Below are positions 50,369 through 58,926 of a DNA stretch of 64,000 bases, one piece after another. The position numbers and the translations under genes were made by a program. The notes below the pieces were generated by a model. It ran no database searches, was not told where the DNA came from, and worked only from the letters and a program-made list of their open reading frames with translations. Each line of letters begins with the position of its first letter. Position 1 is the stretch's first letter. The DNA is from Dietzia natronolimnaea (GTDB lineage Bacteria; Actinomycetota; Actinomycetes; Mycobacteriales; Mycobacteriaceae): assembly GCF_039525805.1 (NCBI RefSeq), contig NZ_BAAAHZ010000015.1. One strand, given 5' to 3'.

Positions 50369-51099
50369 GCGACAACTCGGCGGGACCCGATTCCGCAGTG
50401 GGCGAGGACTCCACCGCGGTCCTGCGGATCCTCGTGGTGGACGACCAGGCGCTCATGCGCTCCGGATTCTCGATGATGCTCGGCGTGGAACCGGACCTCG
50501 AGGTGATCGGCGACGCCGCCGACGGCGCGGAGGCGGTCGAGATGTGCCGGCGGCTGCGCCCCGACGTGGTGTTGATGGACGTGCAGATGCCGGGCACCGA
50601 CGGCATCGAGGCGACGCGGCTCATCACCGCAGAGGCCCTGTCCAAGGTCTTGATCCTCACCACGTTCGACCGGGACGACTACCTGTTCGACGCGCTGCGG
50701 GCCGGGGCGAGCGGATTCCTGCTCAAGAACTCCGACCCGGAGGACCTGGTCGACGGGGTCCGGGCCGTGGGCCACGGTCACGCGCTGCTCGCGCCCGAGG
50801 TCACGCGTCGGGTCATCGAGAGACTGACCACTCCTGTCCCGTCGGATGGCCGCGCCCCGTCCCCCGCCGGCGCAGGATCTCGTCCGCCCGCCCTGGACCT
50901 GCTCACGGCCCGGGAGACCGAGGTCCTGCGTCTGGTCGCGCGGGGGTTGTCCAACGCGGAGATCGCGCGGACGCTGGTCGTGGGCGAGGCCACGGTCAAG
51001 ACCCACGTGTCGGCGTGCCTGTCCAAACTCCACCTCCGCGACCGCGTCCAGGCGGTCGTCCTGGCCTACGAGGCCGGTCTCGTCCAGCCCGGCGAGTGA
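50365..51099 (+). CDS. Response regulator, NarL/LuxR family
   Basis: A 244-residue regulator. The receiver domain carries D72 (VVLMDVQMPGTDG) with VVDDQALMR, and the output domain is DLLTARETEVLRLVARGLSNAEIARTLVVGEATVKTHVSACLSKLHLRDRVQAVVLAYE. About 17 extra N-terminal residues precede the receiver. It is coupled to the kinase and probably controls the ABC exporter 150 nt downstream. The gap contains CTCCCCC/GGGGGAG, a 7-bp hairpin at 51133-51150. Confidence 0.9.
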   Translation: MSDNSAGPDSAVGEDSTAVLRILVVDDQALMRSGFSMMLGVEPDLEVIGDAADGAEAVEMCRRLRPDVVLMDVQMPGTDGIEATRLITAEALSKVLILTTFDRDDYLFDALRAGASGFLLKNSDPEDLVDGVRAVGHGHALLAPEVTRRVIERLTTPVPSDGRAPSPAGAGSRPPALDLLTARETEVLRLVARGLSNAEIARTLVVGEATVKTHVSACLSKLHLRDRVQAVVLAYEAGLVQPGE

Positions 51100-51132
51100 C
51101 CGCGACGCCCCAGGCGGCCGTCCGCCGACCGT

Positions 51133-51150
51133 CTCCCCCCTGAGGGGGAG
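51133..51150 (+). terminator. Short hairpin between the response regulator and ABC exporter genes
   Basis: CTCCCCC and GGGGGAG form a 7-bp stem with a CTGA loop, 34 nt after the regulator stop. It may end the two-component transcript or be part of the exporter leader. Confidence 0.4.
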
Positions 51151-51251
51151 TCCCGCCCGACCGACCCCGGAGATGTCATCCTCCCGGCTGATCCGCCGGG
51201 CCACCCGTCGGCCATAGCGTGGACCCGGTACAGGACACCAGGGAGGACACC

Positions 51252-52133
51252 ATGCTGGAACTCGACGGGCTCACCCGACGCTTCGGGGAGACCCTCGCCG
51301 TGGACGATGTCGGATTCGAGGTCCCGCGAGGGGCGATGACCGGCTTCGTCGGCGGCAACGGCGCCGGGAAGACCACCACCATGCGGATGATCATGGGCGT
51401 GCTGCAGCCCTCCGCCGGCACGGTCACATGGCGTGGCCGGGAGGTGACCGTCGCGGATCGTCGCACCTTCGGGTACATGCCCGAGGAACGCGGGCTGTAT
51501 CCCAAGCAGCCGATCCTCGACCAACTCGTCTACCTCGGCAGACTCCAGGGGCGCAGTCCGGAGGGGGCACGACGCTCGGCGACCGAGCTGCTCGGGCGGT
51601 TCGGGCTCGGCGACCGCACGGCGGACAAGCTCGAATCGCTGTCACTGGGCAATCAGCAGCGCGTCCAGATCGTCGCGGCGGTCATCGGCGGACCGGAACT
51701 GCTCGTCCTCGACGAACCCTTCTCGGGTCTCGACCCGGTCGCCGTCGACTCGATGGTCGACCTGCTGCGCGAGTACACCAGCCAGGGTGTGCCCGTGCTG
51801 TTCTCCTCGCATCAGCTCGACCTGGTGGAACGGCTCTGCGACCACCTCGTCGTCCTGGCGCGCGGGCGGGTCGTCGCCCGCGGGACGGTGGACGACCTCC
51901 GCCGACGGGGGCGCGTCCTGCACCGCCTCGTCGTCGGCACCGACGCCGGGTGGGTCCGGGGGCTGCCGGGGGTCCACGTCGTCGACGTCGACGGCCCCAC
52001 CGCCCTGATGGACCTCGACCGCCCCGAGGTGACCGATCTGGTCCTCCGTGAGGCGATGGCGCGCGGCAGCGTCCGCGAACTCGCCGAAGTCGTCCCGACC
52101 CTGTCCGAGATCTACCGCGAGGTGACGTCATGA
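51252..52133 (+). CDS. ABC transporter ATP-binding protein
   Basis: A 293-residue ATPase. Walker A is GGNGAGKTTT, the signature LSLGNQQRVQI, Walker B LLVLDEPFSGLDP and the switch His in SSHQLDL. The C-terminal part is a DUF4162-like extension seen in NatA/YhaQ-type exporter ATPases. GGGAGG precedes the ATG by 5-6 nt. It overlaps the permease gene by ATGA. With the adjacent NarL-type two-component system, it looks like a regulated export or self-protection module. Confidence 0.92.
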   Translation: MLELDGLTRRFGETLAVDDVGFEVPRGAMTGFVGGNGAGKTTTMRMIMGVLQPSAGTVTWRGREVTVADRRTFGYMPEERGLYPKQPILDQLVYLGRLQGRSPEGARRSATELLGRFGLGDRTADKLESLSLGNQQRVQIVAAVIGGPELLVLDEPFSGLDPVAVDSMVDLLREYTSQGVPVLFSSHQLDLVERLCDHLVVLARGRVVARGTVDDLRRRGRVLHRLVVGTDAGWVRGLPGVHVVDVDGPTALMDLDRPEVTDLVLREAMARGSVRELAEVVPTLSEIYREVTS

Positions 52134-53380
52134 CCACCACGACCCCCACCCGGCCGCCGGCGACCGATTCCGCGTGGCGCATCGTCGCCGGTCGCGAGAT
52201 CATGGTCAAGCTCCGCGACCGCAACTTCATCATCTCCACCCTCACCACGATCGCGATCTTCGTCGTCGCGTTCGGCCTGTCGTTCCTCCTCGGCGGGCGC
52301 GACGGCGAGAAGACCGTGGCCGTCGCCTCGAACGACGCCGCGGCCATCGTGCAGGCCGCCGGTACCGGGTCGGCCGCCAACGGCGGAGGCGCCGACGAGG
52401 ATGCCGGGTCAGACTCGCAGCCGGTGGCCGGTTCCACGATCGAGCTGTCCGTCGTCGAGGTCGCCGACCCCGACGCCGCCGAACGTGCGGTGCGGGAGGG
52501 AGACGCCGACGCCGCTCTGCTCGGTGAACCGGGCGCGTGGACGCTCGTCGGGTCGGACGGGGTCGACTCGGACATCGCCGGCGCGGTGGGCTCCGTGGTC
52601 GCGGCCGACGCTCTCGAGCGCAATGCCGCCACCGCGGACGTCTCCGTCGAGGAGCTCACCGCCGGTTCCGTCGTGCAGGAGCGTCTGCTCGATCCCGACG
52701 GGGCGGCCAACGAGGGCGTCCAGCTGATCGCCGGGTTCGTCTTCGTCTTCCTGTTCTACATGGCGGCGATCCTCTTCGGGTACGCCATCGCCAACAGCGT
52801 CGTCGAGGAGAAGCAGTCGCGGATCGTCGAGATCCTCGCCGCCGCCATCCCGTTGCGCCAACTCCTCGTCGGGAAGGTCGTCGGCGCCACGGTGCTCGCG
52901 TTGGGCCAGATGGCGATCTTCGTGGCCATCGGACTGATCGGCCTGACGTTCACCGAGTATTCCGCGCTCCTGCCCTCGGTGGCCGGCGCTGCGGGCTGGT
53001 ACCTGGTGCTCTTCGTCATCGGTTTCGTCGCGCTGGCGTGCCTGTTCGCCGTGGCCGGCGCGTTGGCCACGCGGGCGGAGGACGTCCAGTCCACCTCGTC
53101 CCCCCTGCTCACGCTGATCATGATCGCGTCCTTCGCGGGACTGTTCCTCCAGGGCACCTGGCAGGTGATCGGCTCGTACGTGCCGATCATGTCGACGGTG
53201 ACGATGCCGATCCGCCTGGTCGAGGGCACGGCCGAGTGGTGGGAGCCGGTCATCGCGGCGGTGATCACCCTGGTCGTCGCGGCGGCCGTGATGGTGGTCG
53301 CGGAACGGGTCTACCGACGGTCGATCATGCAGACGGGCGGCAAGCTCACCTACCGTCAGGCGCTCTCGCTGACCGAGTGA
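52130..53380 (+). CDS. ABC-2 type permease (NatB/YhaP-like)
   Basis: A 416-residue permease. TM1 (NFIISTLTTIAIFVVAFGLSFLL) is followed by a large extracytoplasmic Asp/Ala-rich region and a cluster of five to six helices (GFVFVFLFYMAAILFGYAI, ALGQMAIFVAIGLIGLTF, WYLVLFVIGFVALACLFAV, LLTLIMIASFAGLFL, AAVITLVVAAAVMVVAERVY). NSVVEEKQSRIVEILAAAIPLRQLLVGKV is the conserved coupling segment. This is the ABC2-membrane-3 fold of NatB and related exporters. The substrate is unknown. Confidence 0.9.
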   Translation: MTTTTPTRPPATDSAWRIVAGREIMVKLRDRNFIISTLTTIAIFVVAFGLSFLLGGRDGEKTVAVASNDAAAIVQAAGTGSAANGGGADEDAGSDSQPVAGSTIELSVVEVADPDAAERAVREGDADAALLGEPGAWTLVGSDGVDSDIAGAVGSVVAADALERNAATADVSVEELTAGSVVQERLLDPDGAANEGVQLIAGFVFVFLFYMAAILFGYAIANSVVEEKQSRIVEILAAAIPLRQLLVGKVVGATVLALGQMAIFVAIGLIGLTFTEYSALLPSVAGAAGWYLVLFVIGFVALACLFAVAGALATRAEDVQSTSSPLLTLIMIASFAGLFLQGTWQVIGSYVPIMSTVTMPIRLVEGTAEWWEPVIAAVITLVVAAAVMVVAERVYRRSIMQTGGKLTYRQALSLTE

Positions 53381-53458
53381 GCGGAGTGGATCACCCGCGG
53401 GTCCGGTGACGCGGACAGGAGGAGAGTGTCGGAGCCGGAGCGGCGGGGTGTCGGGGCG

Positions 53459-54151
53459 TCAGCCCCCGGCCCCCGCCATCTCGCTGTCGACCAGTCGGTA
53501 GCCCTGTCCGCGCACGGTCTCGATCGCTCGTGCACCGAAGGGGGTGTCGATCTTGCGACGCAGGTAGCCCACGTAGACCTCGACGATGTTGTCGTCCCCG
53601 TCGTACGCGGCATCCCACACCGCCCGCAGGATCTGGGGTTTGGACACCACCTGGTTGCGGTTCCGGATCAGGTACTCCAGGACCGCGTACTCCCGCGCCG
53701 TCACCGGGATCCGCTCACCTCCCCGCCGCACCTCCCGCGCGGCGGGATCGACCTCGAGGTCACCGGCGACGAACGAGACGGGCCGCTCGGGGGCGCCCCG
53801 CCTGACCAGCGCCCTGAGCCTGGCTTCCAGGACCACGAACGAGAACGGTTTGACCAGGTAGTCGTCGGCGCCCAGGTCGAACGCGTCCGCCTCGTCGTAC
53901 TCGCCGTCCTTCGCGGTGAGCATGAGCACGGGGGTCCAGATCTCGCGGCGCCGCATCTCGCGCACCACCTCGTAACCACTGCGCCGCGGCATCATGATGT
54001 CGAGGACCACCACGTCGAAGTCCCCGTCGGCGGCCATCTCGAGTCCGATCTCCCCGTCCGGGGCCGTCTCGACCGCCCATCCCCCGGCGGCGAGGCCGCG
54101 CCGCACGCTCTCGAGGAGCGCAGGTTCGTCGTCGACAACGAGTACCCGCAT
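53459..54151 (-). CDS. Response regulator, OmpR/PhoB family (orphan)
   Basis: A 230-residue regulator. The receiver has VVDDEPALL, D51 (VVVLDIMMPRRSG) and DDYLVKPF; the winged-helix output has REVRRGGERIPVTAREYAVLEYLIRNRNQVVSKPQILRAVWDAAYDGDDNIVEVYVGYLRRKID. No kinase gene is beside it. It follows cysE by 47 nt on the same strand and converges on the ABC permease. The OmpR-type kinase at 47456-48904 may be its partner. Confidence 0.9.
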   Translation of the reverse strand: MRVLVVDDEPALLESVRRGLAAGGWAVETAPDGEIGLEMAADGDFDVVVLDIMMPRRSGYEVVREMRRREIWTPVLMLTAKDGEYDEADAFDLGADDYLVKPFSFVVLEARLRALVRRGAPERPVSFVAGDLEVDPAAREVRRGGERIPVTAREYAVLEYLIRNRNQVVSKPQILRAVWDAAYDGDDNIVEVYVGYLRRKIDTPFGARAIETVRGQGYRLVDSEMAGAGG

Positions 54152-54198
54152 ACAGTGCCCTCCGCCCGTGTCCCGTTCGATCGCGTGGCCCGCGACGC

Positions 54199-55041
54199 CT
54201 ACTCGGCGCCCGGGTCGATCTCCTGGTCCATCTGCTCGGCGGGGACCAACGAGTCGGCGTGACGCCGCACCACCCTGGCGGGAACCCCGGCGACGGTCGT
54301 GTGCGGCGGGACCTGGTCGAGCACCACCGAACCGGCGGCCACCCGCGAGCACTCGCCCACGTGAACATTGCCCAGCACGATCGACCCGGCCGACAGCAGC
54401 ACCCCCGAACCGATCTTGGGGTGGCGGTCGCCGTCCTCGTTCCCCGTCCCGCCGAGGGTGACGCCCTGGAGTATCGAGACGCCGTCCCCGATCACGCAGG
54501 TCTCGCCCACCACGATGCCGGTGGCGTGGTCCACGAGGATCCCGGAGCCCACGCGCGCGGCCGGGTGGATGTCCATGGCGAAGACCTCGGACACCCGGCT
54601 CTGGAGGAACGAGGCCGCCATGACCCGTCCCGAGTTCCACATCTCGTGCGCGACGCGGTGGATCTGGAGCCCGAGGAATCCCTTGGCGAACAGGTAGGGA
54701 ACCAGGTAGTTGGGATAGGCCGGGTTACGCTCGAAGCTCACCACGAGGTCGGCCGCGACCGCCTCCAGGACGTGCGGGTGCTCGACCAGGATCGCCCTGA
54801 TCTCCTTCTCCAGGACGTGCCGGCCGATCTCGGGGGTCGCGATGCGTGAGGCGGCGAGCCTCGCGAGGGATTCGCCCAGGTCGTCGCATCCGTCGACGAG
54901 ATCCAGGACCAGGCCGGCGATGAGGGGTTCGTCGCGACTCTGCGTGGCGTCCACGGACAGCCGGTCCCAGACCGCGCGGACGGAGGAGTCGGCCTCCGTC
55001 TGCGGGACGCAGGGGTTCTCGATGCTCAGCTCGATGGTCAC
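54199..55041 (-). CDS. cysE: Serine O-acetyltransferase
   Basis: A 280-residue enzyme making O-acetylserine for cysteine synthesis. The N-terminal helical SATase domain (about 10-145) is followed by the left-handed hexapeptide beta-helix with DIHPAARVGSGILVDHATGIVVGETCVIGDGVSILQGVTLGGTGNEDGDRHPKIGSGV; the catalytic His-Asp pair lies in DHATG. The C-terminal tail (PAEQMDQEIDPGAE) is extended relative to E. coli CysE and lacks an obvious terminal Ile for binding CysK. The GTG at 55041 has TACCCT 7 nt upstream and no ribosome-binding site. No cysK is adjacent. Confidence 0.9.
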   Translation of the reverse strand: MTIELSIENPCVPQTEADSSVRAVWDRLSVDATQSRDEPLIAGLVLDLVDGCDDLGESLARLAASRIATPEIGRHVLEKEIRAILVEHPHVLEAVAADLVVSFERNPAYPNYLVPYLFAKGFLGLQIHRVAHEMWNSGRVMAASFLQSRVSEVFAMDIHPAARVGSGILVDHATGIVVGETCVIGDGVSILQGVTLGGTGNEDGDRHPKIGSGVLLSAGSIVLGNVHVGECSRVAAGSVVLDQVPPHTTVAGVPARVVRRHADSLVPAEQMDQEIDPGAE

Positions 55042-55048
55042 CCGGTAC

Positions 55049-55054
55049 AGGGTA
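55049..55054 (-). promoter_or_regulatory. -10 box for leaderless cysE transcript
   Basis: TACCCT on the minus strand, 7 nt before the GTG at 55041. Confidence 0.5.
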
Positions 55055-55092
55055 GGCCCGTTCGGCTTTCCGGGTCGAGTCACCTCGGTATC

Positions 55093-55134
55093 GGGCGCGG
55101 GGGCAGCGGGTGCGGGGGCAGCGGGTGCGGGGGC
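55093..55134. repeat. 15-bp tandem repeat between cysE and the monooxygenase gene
   Basis: Two full copies (GGG(C/T)GCGGGGGCAGC) at 55093-55107 and 55108-55122, followed by a partial third. It lies in the 137-nt divergent gap and separates the two promoters; it looks like slipped-strand expansion. Confidence 0.8.
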
Positions 55135-55177
55135 GCAGCACTCGACGAGGTCGCGCCGGCCCGGGCAGGATGGGGCC

Positions 55178-55501
55178 ATGATGCTCATCAACGTGAGATT
55201 CGACGTCAAGCCCGAGTTCGCCGACTCGTGGCTCGAGATCACCCGCGACTTCACCGAGGCCACCAGGGCGGAGCCCGGCAACCTGTGGTTCGACTGGTAC
55301 CGCTCGCCCGACGCGGAGACCACCTTCCTGCTCTGCGAGGCGTTCCGCGACGGGGACGCGCCGGCCGAGCACGTCGGGTCGGCCCACTTCAGGGAGTTCA
55401 CCGGCTCCGCCGCGCAGTACCTCCAGCGCACCCCGCGGATCATCAACACGACGGTCGACGGCGAGGAGTGGGGAACGATGGGCGAGATCACCGTCGACTA
55501 G
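55178..55501 (+). CDS. Antibiotic biosynthesis monooxygenase (ABM) domain protein
   Basis: A 107-residue dimeric alpha+beta barrel protein: MLINVRFDVKPEFADSWLEITRDFTEATRAEPGNLWFDWYRS, TFLLCEAFRDGDAPAEHVGSAHFREF. The pattern matches small quinol monooxygenases (YgiN type) that act without a metal or cofactor. Two ATGs stand in tandem at 55178 and 55181. GACCGG/CCGGTC at 55505-55527 follows as a possible weak terminator. Confidence 0.85.
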   Translation: MMLINVRFDVKPEFADSWLEITRDFTEATRAEPGNLWFDWYRSPDAETTFLLCEAFRDGDAPAEHVGSAHFREFTGSAAQYLQRTPRIINTTVDGEEWGTMGEITVD

Positions 55502-55591
55502 CCCGACCGGGCCTCGACCCGCCGGTCACCGGCCGCGCCCCGCCGTTCGCCCGCTGCGCCCCGCCGCCCCCGGCGTACGAGGCGACCCGAC

Positions 55592-56410
55592 TCAGCCCAC
55601 GCTGCCCAGCGCGGCGCCCACGAGCGCGGCCGGGTCGGTCGGCCACCACTGGCCGTAGTCGAGCGCGTAGACGCGGTTGAGGTCGGAGACCACACCGCCC
55701 ACCGTCACCTGCTGGCGGATCGGGAGCTGGTGGATGGTGGCGCTCGGGTTGAGGCGTCCACCGGAGCCCCAGTCGTGCTGCCAGAAGTACTGACCCAGAC
55801 CCCGCTGACGGCACCAGTCGATGGTCGGCGCGTTGGCGTACACGCCCAGCTTCATCCCCGCGCCGTGCAGGTGGTGACGGAAGCGCTCGAGGTACGGGGC
55901 GATCAGGTTGTCGAACTCCCAGCGGGTGGGGTTGTCGTCGATCGCGGCGTACATCGGGACCCCGCGGGGACCGCCGGCGGCGAAGTGGATGCCGATACCG
56001 ATCCTGGAGTGGTGGTCGCCACCCGCCGCGCCCGCGCGCCAGTCGGCGGTGGTGTCCCTGCCGAACTGATAGCAGGAGACCATGTTGAGGCCGTGCGCAC
56101 GGAAATCGTCGACCTCACGCCGCAACAGCGGCTTGCCGGTCATCCACTCGGCGCCGGGTCGGCGGTTCGAGCAGTACCGCACCGCGCCCATGTGTCCGGC
56201 CGCGCGGACGGAGGCCGCCGACGGCGGGCCCGACGCGTAGTCGAGCAGCGTGCCGATCGGGACCCCGGCACCCGCGCCGGGGAGTGCGCCGAGCGGAGCG
56301 GGGATGGACGACTGGGCACCGACCGCGGGAGTGAGCCCCGCGGCGAGGGCGCCGGCCCCGGCCGCGCCGAGACCGGCGCGGCGGAGGAAGGAACGGCGGT
56401 CGAACGTCAT
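55592..56410 (-). CDS. Tat-exported DUF1906 glycoside-hydrolase-like protein (Rv2525c type)
   Basis: A 272-residue protein. The twin-arginine signal is FDRRSFLRRAGLGAAGAGALAAGL, ending near AQA-type residues (VGAQSS). The DUF1906 domain is a TIM-barrel-like fold: GTLLDYASGPPSAASVRAAGHMGAVRYCS, DDFRAHGLNMVSCYQFG, MYAAIDDNPTRWEFDNLIAPYLERF, KLGVYANAPTIDWCRQRGLGQYFWQHDWGSGG. The mycobacterial homologue Rv2525c sits in the cell wall, is Tat-dependent and affects beta-lactam tolerance. GGAG 7-8 nt upstream supports the start. The upstream 161 nt contain GTGTGAC and GTGTCAC motifs. Confidence 0.9.
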   Translation of the reverse strand: MTFDRRSFLRRAGLGAAGAGALAAGLTPAVGAQSSIPAPLGALPGAGAGVPIGTLLDYASGPPSAASVRAAGHMGAVRYCSNRRPGAEWMTGKPLLRREVDDFRAHGLNMVSCYQFGRDTTADWRAGAAGGDHHSRIGIGIHFAAGGPRGVPMYAAIDDNPTRWEFDNLIAPYLERFRHHLHGAGMKLGVYANAPTIDWCRQRGLGQYFWQHDWGSGGRLNPSATIHQLPIRQQVTVGGVVSDLNRVYALDYGQWWPTDPAALVGAALGSVG

Positions 56411-56571
56411 GAGGGAACTCCGAGATCTCGGTCGAAGACGAAAGGCGTGTGTGACGCGTGGGATCTCACCCGCCTCACGCGAGTGTGTCACAAGAACATC
56501 GCGGCGTCTCCCCCGGCGTTACCACACGGGTGTCCGACCACGGCGCAGGCGCGGCTGGTTGACTGTCACAC

Positions 56572-57471
56572 ATGAGCCGCACGCCCAGATGGTCCGCCTC
56601 CGACGTCCCCGACCAGAGGGGACGGACCTTTGTCGTGACCGGGGCCAACGCGGGGATCGGCCTGGCCACCACACAGGCACTCGTGGCCCGGGGCGCCCGG
56701 GTGGTCATGGCGTGCCGGAACCTCGAGAAGGCCGAGGCCGCCCGGGCCACCCTGCCGTCGGGGACGCGTGACCTGGCGCTGGTCCGTCGCCTCGATCTGG
56801 CGGACCTCGACTCGGTGGACGAGTTCGTCGCCGGGACCGCGGATCGGGTGGATGTCCTGATCAACAACGCCGGCGTCATGAACCTCCCGCCCTCGCGGAC
56901 CGCCCAGGGTCACGAGATGCAGTTCGGTGTGAACGCACTCGGTCACCACGCCCTCACCGGCGGCCTGCTGCCGCGGTTGACCGATCGCGTGGTCTGGCTC
57001 GGCTCGCTGGCACACCTCCGCGGGCGCGTCGACACCGACGATCTGAGCATGGACCTGCGCGGATACCGGCCGATGGCGGCCTACGCCAACTCGAAGCTGG
57101 CCTGCATCATGCTGGCCTACGAATGGCAGCGCCGACTCGGTCGCGAGGGCGGGGAGATCCGGTCGATGGCGGCCCACCCCGGGTACACCGCCACCGAACT
57201 CCTCCGGCAGAGCGGCCGCCCGGCCGCCGACCGGTTCTTCGAGCTCGGCAACTCGATCTCGTGGGCCGGACTGACGCCGGAGACTGGCGCCCTGTCCGTC
57301 CTCTACGCCGCGACGGTGCCGGACCTTCCGGGCGCGACCTTCGTGGGCCCCGATCGCCTCGGCGGACTGAGGGGATACCCGAAGATCGCCAGGTCGAGCA
57401 GCAGGTCCCGCGACGAGCGGGTCGCCGCCGCCCTCTGGGAGCGGTGCACCGAGATGTCCGCGTTCCGGTAG
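56572..57471 (+). CDS. Short-chain dehydrogenase/reductase (retinol dehydrogenase-like)
   Basis: A 299-residue SDR. Marks are TFVVTGANAGIGLATTQAL, VLINNAGVMN, VNALGHHALTGGLLP and Tyr-x3-Lys as YANSK (AAYANSKLACIMLAYEWQRRL). The Ala-Gly-Ile-Gly form of the cofactor loop and the YANSK are typical of protochlorophyllide-reductase/retinol-dehydrogenase-like SDRs. The substrate is unknown. No convincing ribosome-binding site is seen. A 5-bp hairpin GGGTC/GACCC at 57485-57499 lies between this gene and dapA. Confidence 0.85.
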   Translation: MSRTPRWSASDVPDQRGRTFVVTGANAGIGLATTQALVARGARVVMACRNLEKAEAARATLPSGTRDLALVRRLDLADLDSVDEFVAGTADRVDVLINNAGVMNLPPSRTAQGHEMQFGVNALGHHALTGGLLPRLTDRVVWLGSLAHLRGRVDTDDLSMDLRGYRPMAAYANSKLACIMLAYEWQRRLGREGGEIRSMAAHPGYTATELLRQSGRPAADRFFELGNSISWAGLTPETGALSVLYAATVPDLPGATFVGPDRLGGLRGYPKIARSSSRSRDERVAAALWERCTEMSAFR

Positions 57472-57506
57472 TCAGCCCGCGGCGGGGTCAGGCCGACCCG
57501 TAGGGG

Positions 57507-58394
57507 TCAGGCCAGTCCGGCCGCGGCCAGTCCCTCACGGAGCCGGTCGAGGTGCTCCGGCGGGCCCTGGAGCAGCGGCATCCGCAGCTGGTCGGAGCCG
57601 AGCAGCCCCTGCATCTTCAGCGCCGCCTTGATCTGGATGGCCCCCTGCGAGGTGTGCATGATCGCGTCGACGGCCGGGATGAGGCGGGTGTGGATCTCGC
57701 GGGCCCGGGGGAGATCACCGGCATCGACGGCGTCGATCATGGCCCGGTAGTCGTCTCCGGCCACATGCCCGACCACCGAGACGATGCCTGTGGCGCCCAG
57801 TGCGAGGAACGCGAGGTTGAGCACGTCGTCACCCGAGAACCACAGCAGATCGGTCTCGGCCATGAGTCGGCTGGCCTCGAAGAGGTCGCCCTTGGCGTCC
57901 TTGACCGCGCGGAGGCCGGGGATCTCTCCCAATCGGCGGATCGTGTCGGAGGACAGGGCCGTGCCGGTTCTCCCCGGGATGTCGTAGGCCATGACGGGTC
58001 GCCCTCCCGCCTCGGCGACCATCCGGAAGTGCTCGACGATCCCGTGCTGCGTGGGCTTGTTGTAGTACGGCGTCACCACCAGCAGCGTGTCGGCGCCGCG
58101 CTCGACCATCGCGGCGGCCGCCCGCATCGAGTGCTCGGTGTCATTGGTCCCGCAGCCGGCCATCACCGACACACGGTCGCCGACCGCCTCGACGACCGCG
58201 GCCACGGCGTCGTAGTCCTCCTCGTCGGTGGTCGTGGCGGACTCACCGGTGGTGCCGTTGACCAGCAGTCCGTCGTGACCGTGATCGGCGAGGTGGACCG
58301 CGAGTCGCTGCAGCCCGTCGAAGTCGATCGAGCCGTCGTCGTGCATTGGGGTCACCATCGCGGTGATGACCCGACCGAAGGGATTGTCCGACAT
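57507..58394 (-). CDS. dapA: 4-hydroxy-tetrahydrodipicolinate synthase
   Basis: A 295-residue TIM-barrel aldolase of the lysine/meso-DAP pathway, which condenses pyruvate with aspartate semialdehyde. GTTGESATTTDEE, VVTPYYNKPTQHGI (active-site Tyr), MAYDIPGRTGTAL and the Schiff-base Lys in LRAVKDAKGDLFEA are the family motifs. The ATG at 58394 is chosen because TATCCT lies 7 nt upstream; a GTG two codons earlier is less likely. It is not clustered with dapB here. Confidence 0.93.
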   Translation of the reverse strand: MSDNPFGRVITAMVTPMHDDGSIDFDGLQRLAVHLADHGHDGLLVNGTTGESATTTDEEDYDAVAAVVEAVGDRVSVMAGCGTNDTEHSMRAAAAMVERGADTLLVVTPYYNKPTQHGIVEHFRMVAEAGGRPVMAYDIPGRTGTALSSDTIRRLGEIPGLRAVKDAKGDLFEASRLMAETDLLWFSGDDVLNLAFLALGATGIVSVVGHVAGDDYRAMIDAVDAGDLPRAREIHTRLIPAVDAIMHTSQGAIQIKAALKMQGLLGSDQLRMPLLQGPPEHLDRLREGLAAAGLA

Positions 58395-58401
58395 GGGCAC
58401 C

Positions 58402-58407
58402 AGGATA
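58402..58407 (-). promoter_or_regulatory. -10 box for leaderless dapA transcript
   Basis: TATCCT on the minus strand, 7 nt before the ATG at 58394. Confidence 0.5.
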
Positions 58408-58535
58408 GGCGGTCCCGGTCGGTCGTCGCTCCGGTGCGGTCACCGTCGGATCCGGCGGCGAGGTCCGGAAGCACGTGGGGCCCGTCGCGGTTAGGGTCGT
58501 CACCACCCCCCGCACGCACGACCCAGGAGGACCAC

Positions 58536-58826
58536 ATGAACTCGGAGACACCCCCGGAGACCCCAGAGGACCTGGGCAACACCATCGACGGAACGCGTGT
58601 CGGTGACGGAAGCGCGCCGGATCGGGCGGCGGATCAGGGAGCGACCGGAATCGACCCGGACGCCCCGGGCAGCGGTGGACACAGTGACGGCCGGAGCGTC
58701 GGCAACGGTGACGGCACCGCGACGACGGGGTCGCGCGACCTGGAGGAACAGAAGCGCATCTATCAGACGCCGGAACAGCCGGACCACGCCCTCGGCGGGA
58801 GCGAGGGCACGGCCGACGGGATGTGA
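58536..58826 (+). CDS. 96-residue acidic, disordered protein
   Basis: Composition is dominated by Gly, Asp, Thr, Ser and Glu with almost no hydrophobic residues; only the C-terminal EEQKRIYQTPEQPDHALGG looks conserved in type. The ATG has AGGAGG at 6-7 nt, so translation is likely. I recognise no family. It could be a cytosolic stress-related or hydration-type peptide, but nothing in the sequence proves that. Confidence 0.65.
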   Translation: MNSETPPETPEDLGNTIDGTRVGDGSAPDRAADQGATGIDPDAPGSGGHSDGRSVGNGDGTATTGSRDLEEQKRIYQTPEQPDHALGGSEGTADGM

Positions 58827-58836
58827 TCCCCGGCGT

Positions 58837-58875
58837 GCCGCCCTACGGGCCGGACGCGTTCCGGCTCGTGGCGGC
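58837..58875. terminator. Two-part hairpin between two small convergent genes
   Basis: An outer stem GCCGCC/GGCGGC (58837-58842, 58870-58875) and an inner stem GCCGGA/TCCGGC (58849-58854, 58860-58865, loop CGCGT) follow the stop at 58826 by 10 nt. Confidence 0.5.
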
Positions 58876-58926
58876 CCGGCTCTAGCGGATGGTCAACCCA
58901 CCCGGATTGTCAGCGAACCCGGATGG

